30,479 nucleotides of DNA. It comes from Streptomyces sp. NRRL WC-3618 (GTDB lineage: Bacteria > Actinomycetota > Actinomycetes > Streptomycetales > Streptomycetaceae). A model generated the notes under the pieces. It saw nothing but the letters and a program-made list of their open reading frames with translations, did not search any database and had not been told where the DNA came from. This document shows, piece after piece, positions 30,410-30,479 of this stretch (within the stretch, counting starts at the first letter, position 1; each line of letters begins with the position of its first letter). The stretch is taken from positions 1 to 30,479 of the forward strand of contig NZ_LGDW01000066.1 of assembly GCF_001280005.1 (NCBI RefSeq), given 5' to 3'. The position numbers and the translations under genes are program-made.

Positions 30410-30479
30410 CGCCCTCCTTCCGCCGGCCGCTCCGCCACTTCCCACCACCGCCCGCCCCCTGGGCCCGCCCTGCCATGCC

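Overview
The window is high-GC actinobacterial DNA that reads as a Streptomyces chromosome. The support is strongly GC-biased third codon positions, a Streptomyces subtilisin-inhibitor-type gene, a SigE-family sigma factor, HGxxPAAW-type and other Streptomyces-style small proteins, and two exact GTTTCACGTGAAAC ParB sites. Such sites cluster around oriC in Streptomyces, so the left half probably belongs to the origin-proximal core.

Bases 1-4460: a partial small membrane protein read through a long poly-C tract, a MarR regulator, a divergent alpha/beta hydrolase and TetR pair, then tRNA-Arg(ACG) and tRNA-Ser(GCT). A mutated copy of the tRNA-Arg 3' half with its own terminator lies 0.7 kb away and looks like the scar of a lost integrative element. 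A secreted SSI-type protease inhibitor follows. Bases 4714-9334: a 1515-residue PAS/pseudo-kinase/tandem-receiver protein ending at a tandem parS palindrome. Bases 9359-14514: an acyl-CoA synthetase, a SigE-family sigma factor, and a tightly coupled three-gene operon matching the ChsH2-ChsH1-Ltp2 steroid side-chain hydratase/aldolase set. Bases 14667-16997: a small secreted Asn/Ser/Gln-rich protein, a primase-polymerase protein, a Cys-rich protein and tRNA-Ser(TGA).

Bases 17300-20100 form a visibly AT-richer island with an OLD-type ATPase/Toprim nuclease translationally coupled to a KTSC-domain protein, plus a convergent 29-residue peptide with a strong ribosome site. This is the best candidate for an undescribed defence unit. 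Next to it lies an HTH/ABC-ATPase fusion.

From about 21.9 kb to the right edge the genes look like the regulation and transfer half of an actinomycete integrative and conjugative element of the pSAM2 type. It carries a Pif-like Nudix protein, an XRE-TPR regulator with a clear palindromic operator, a small-protein/GRDP-like/atypical-kinase cargo set, a KorSA-like GntR regulator with its operator region, and then an overlapping operon of two small proteins and an FtsK-type Tra translocase followed by a SpdB-like membrane protein. The replication, excision and integrase genes and the attachment ends are not seen and presumably lie to the right.
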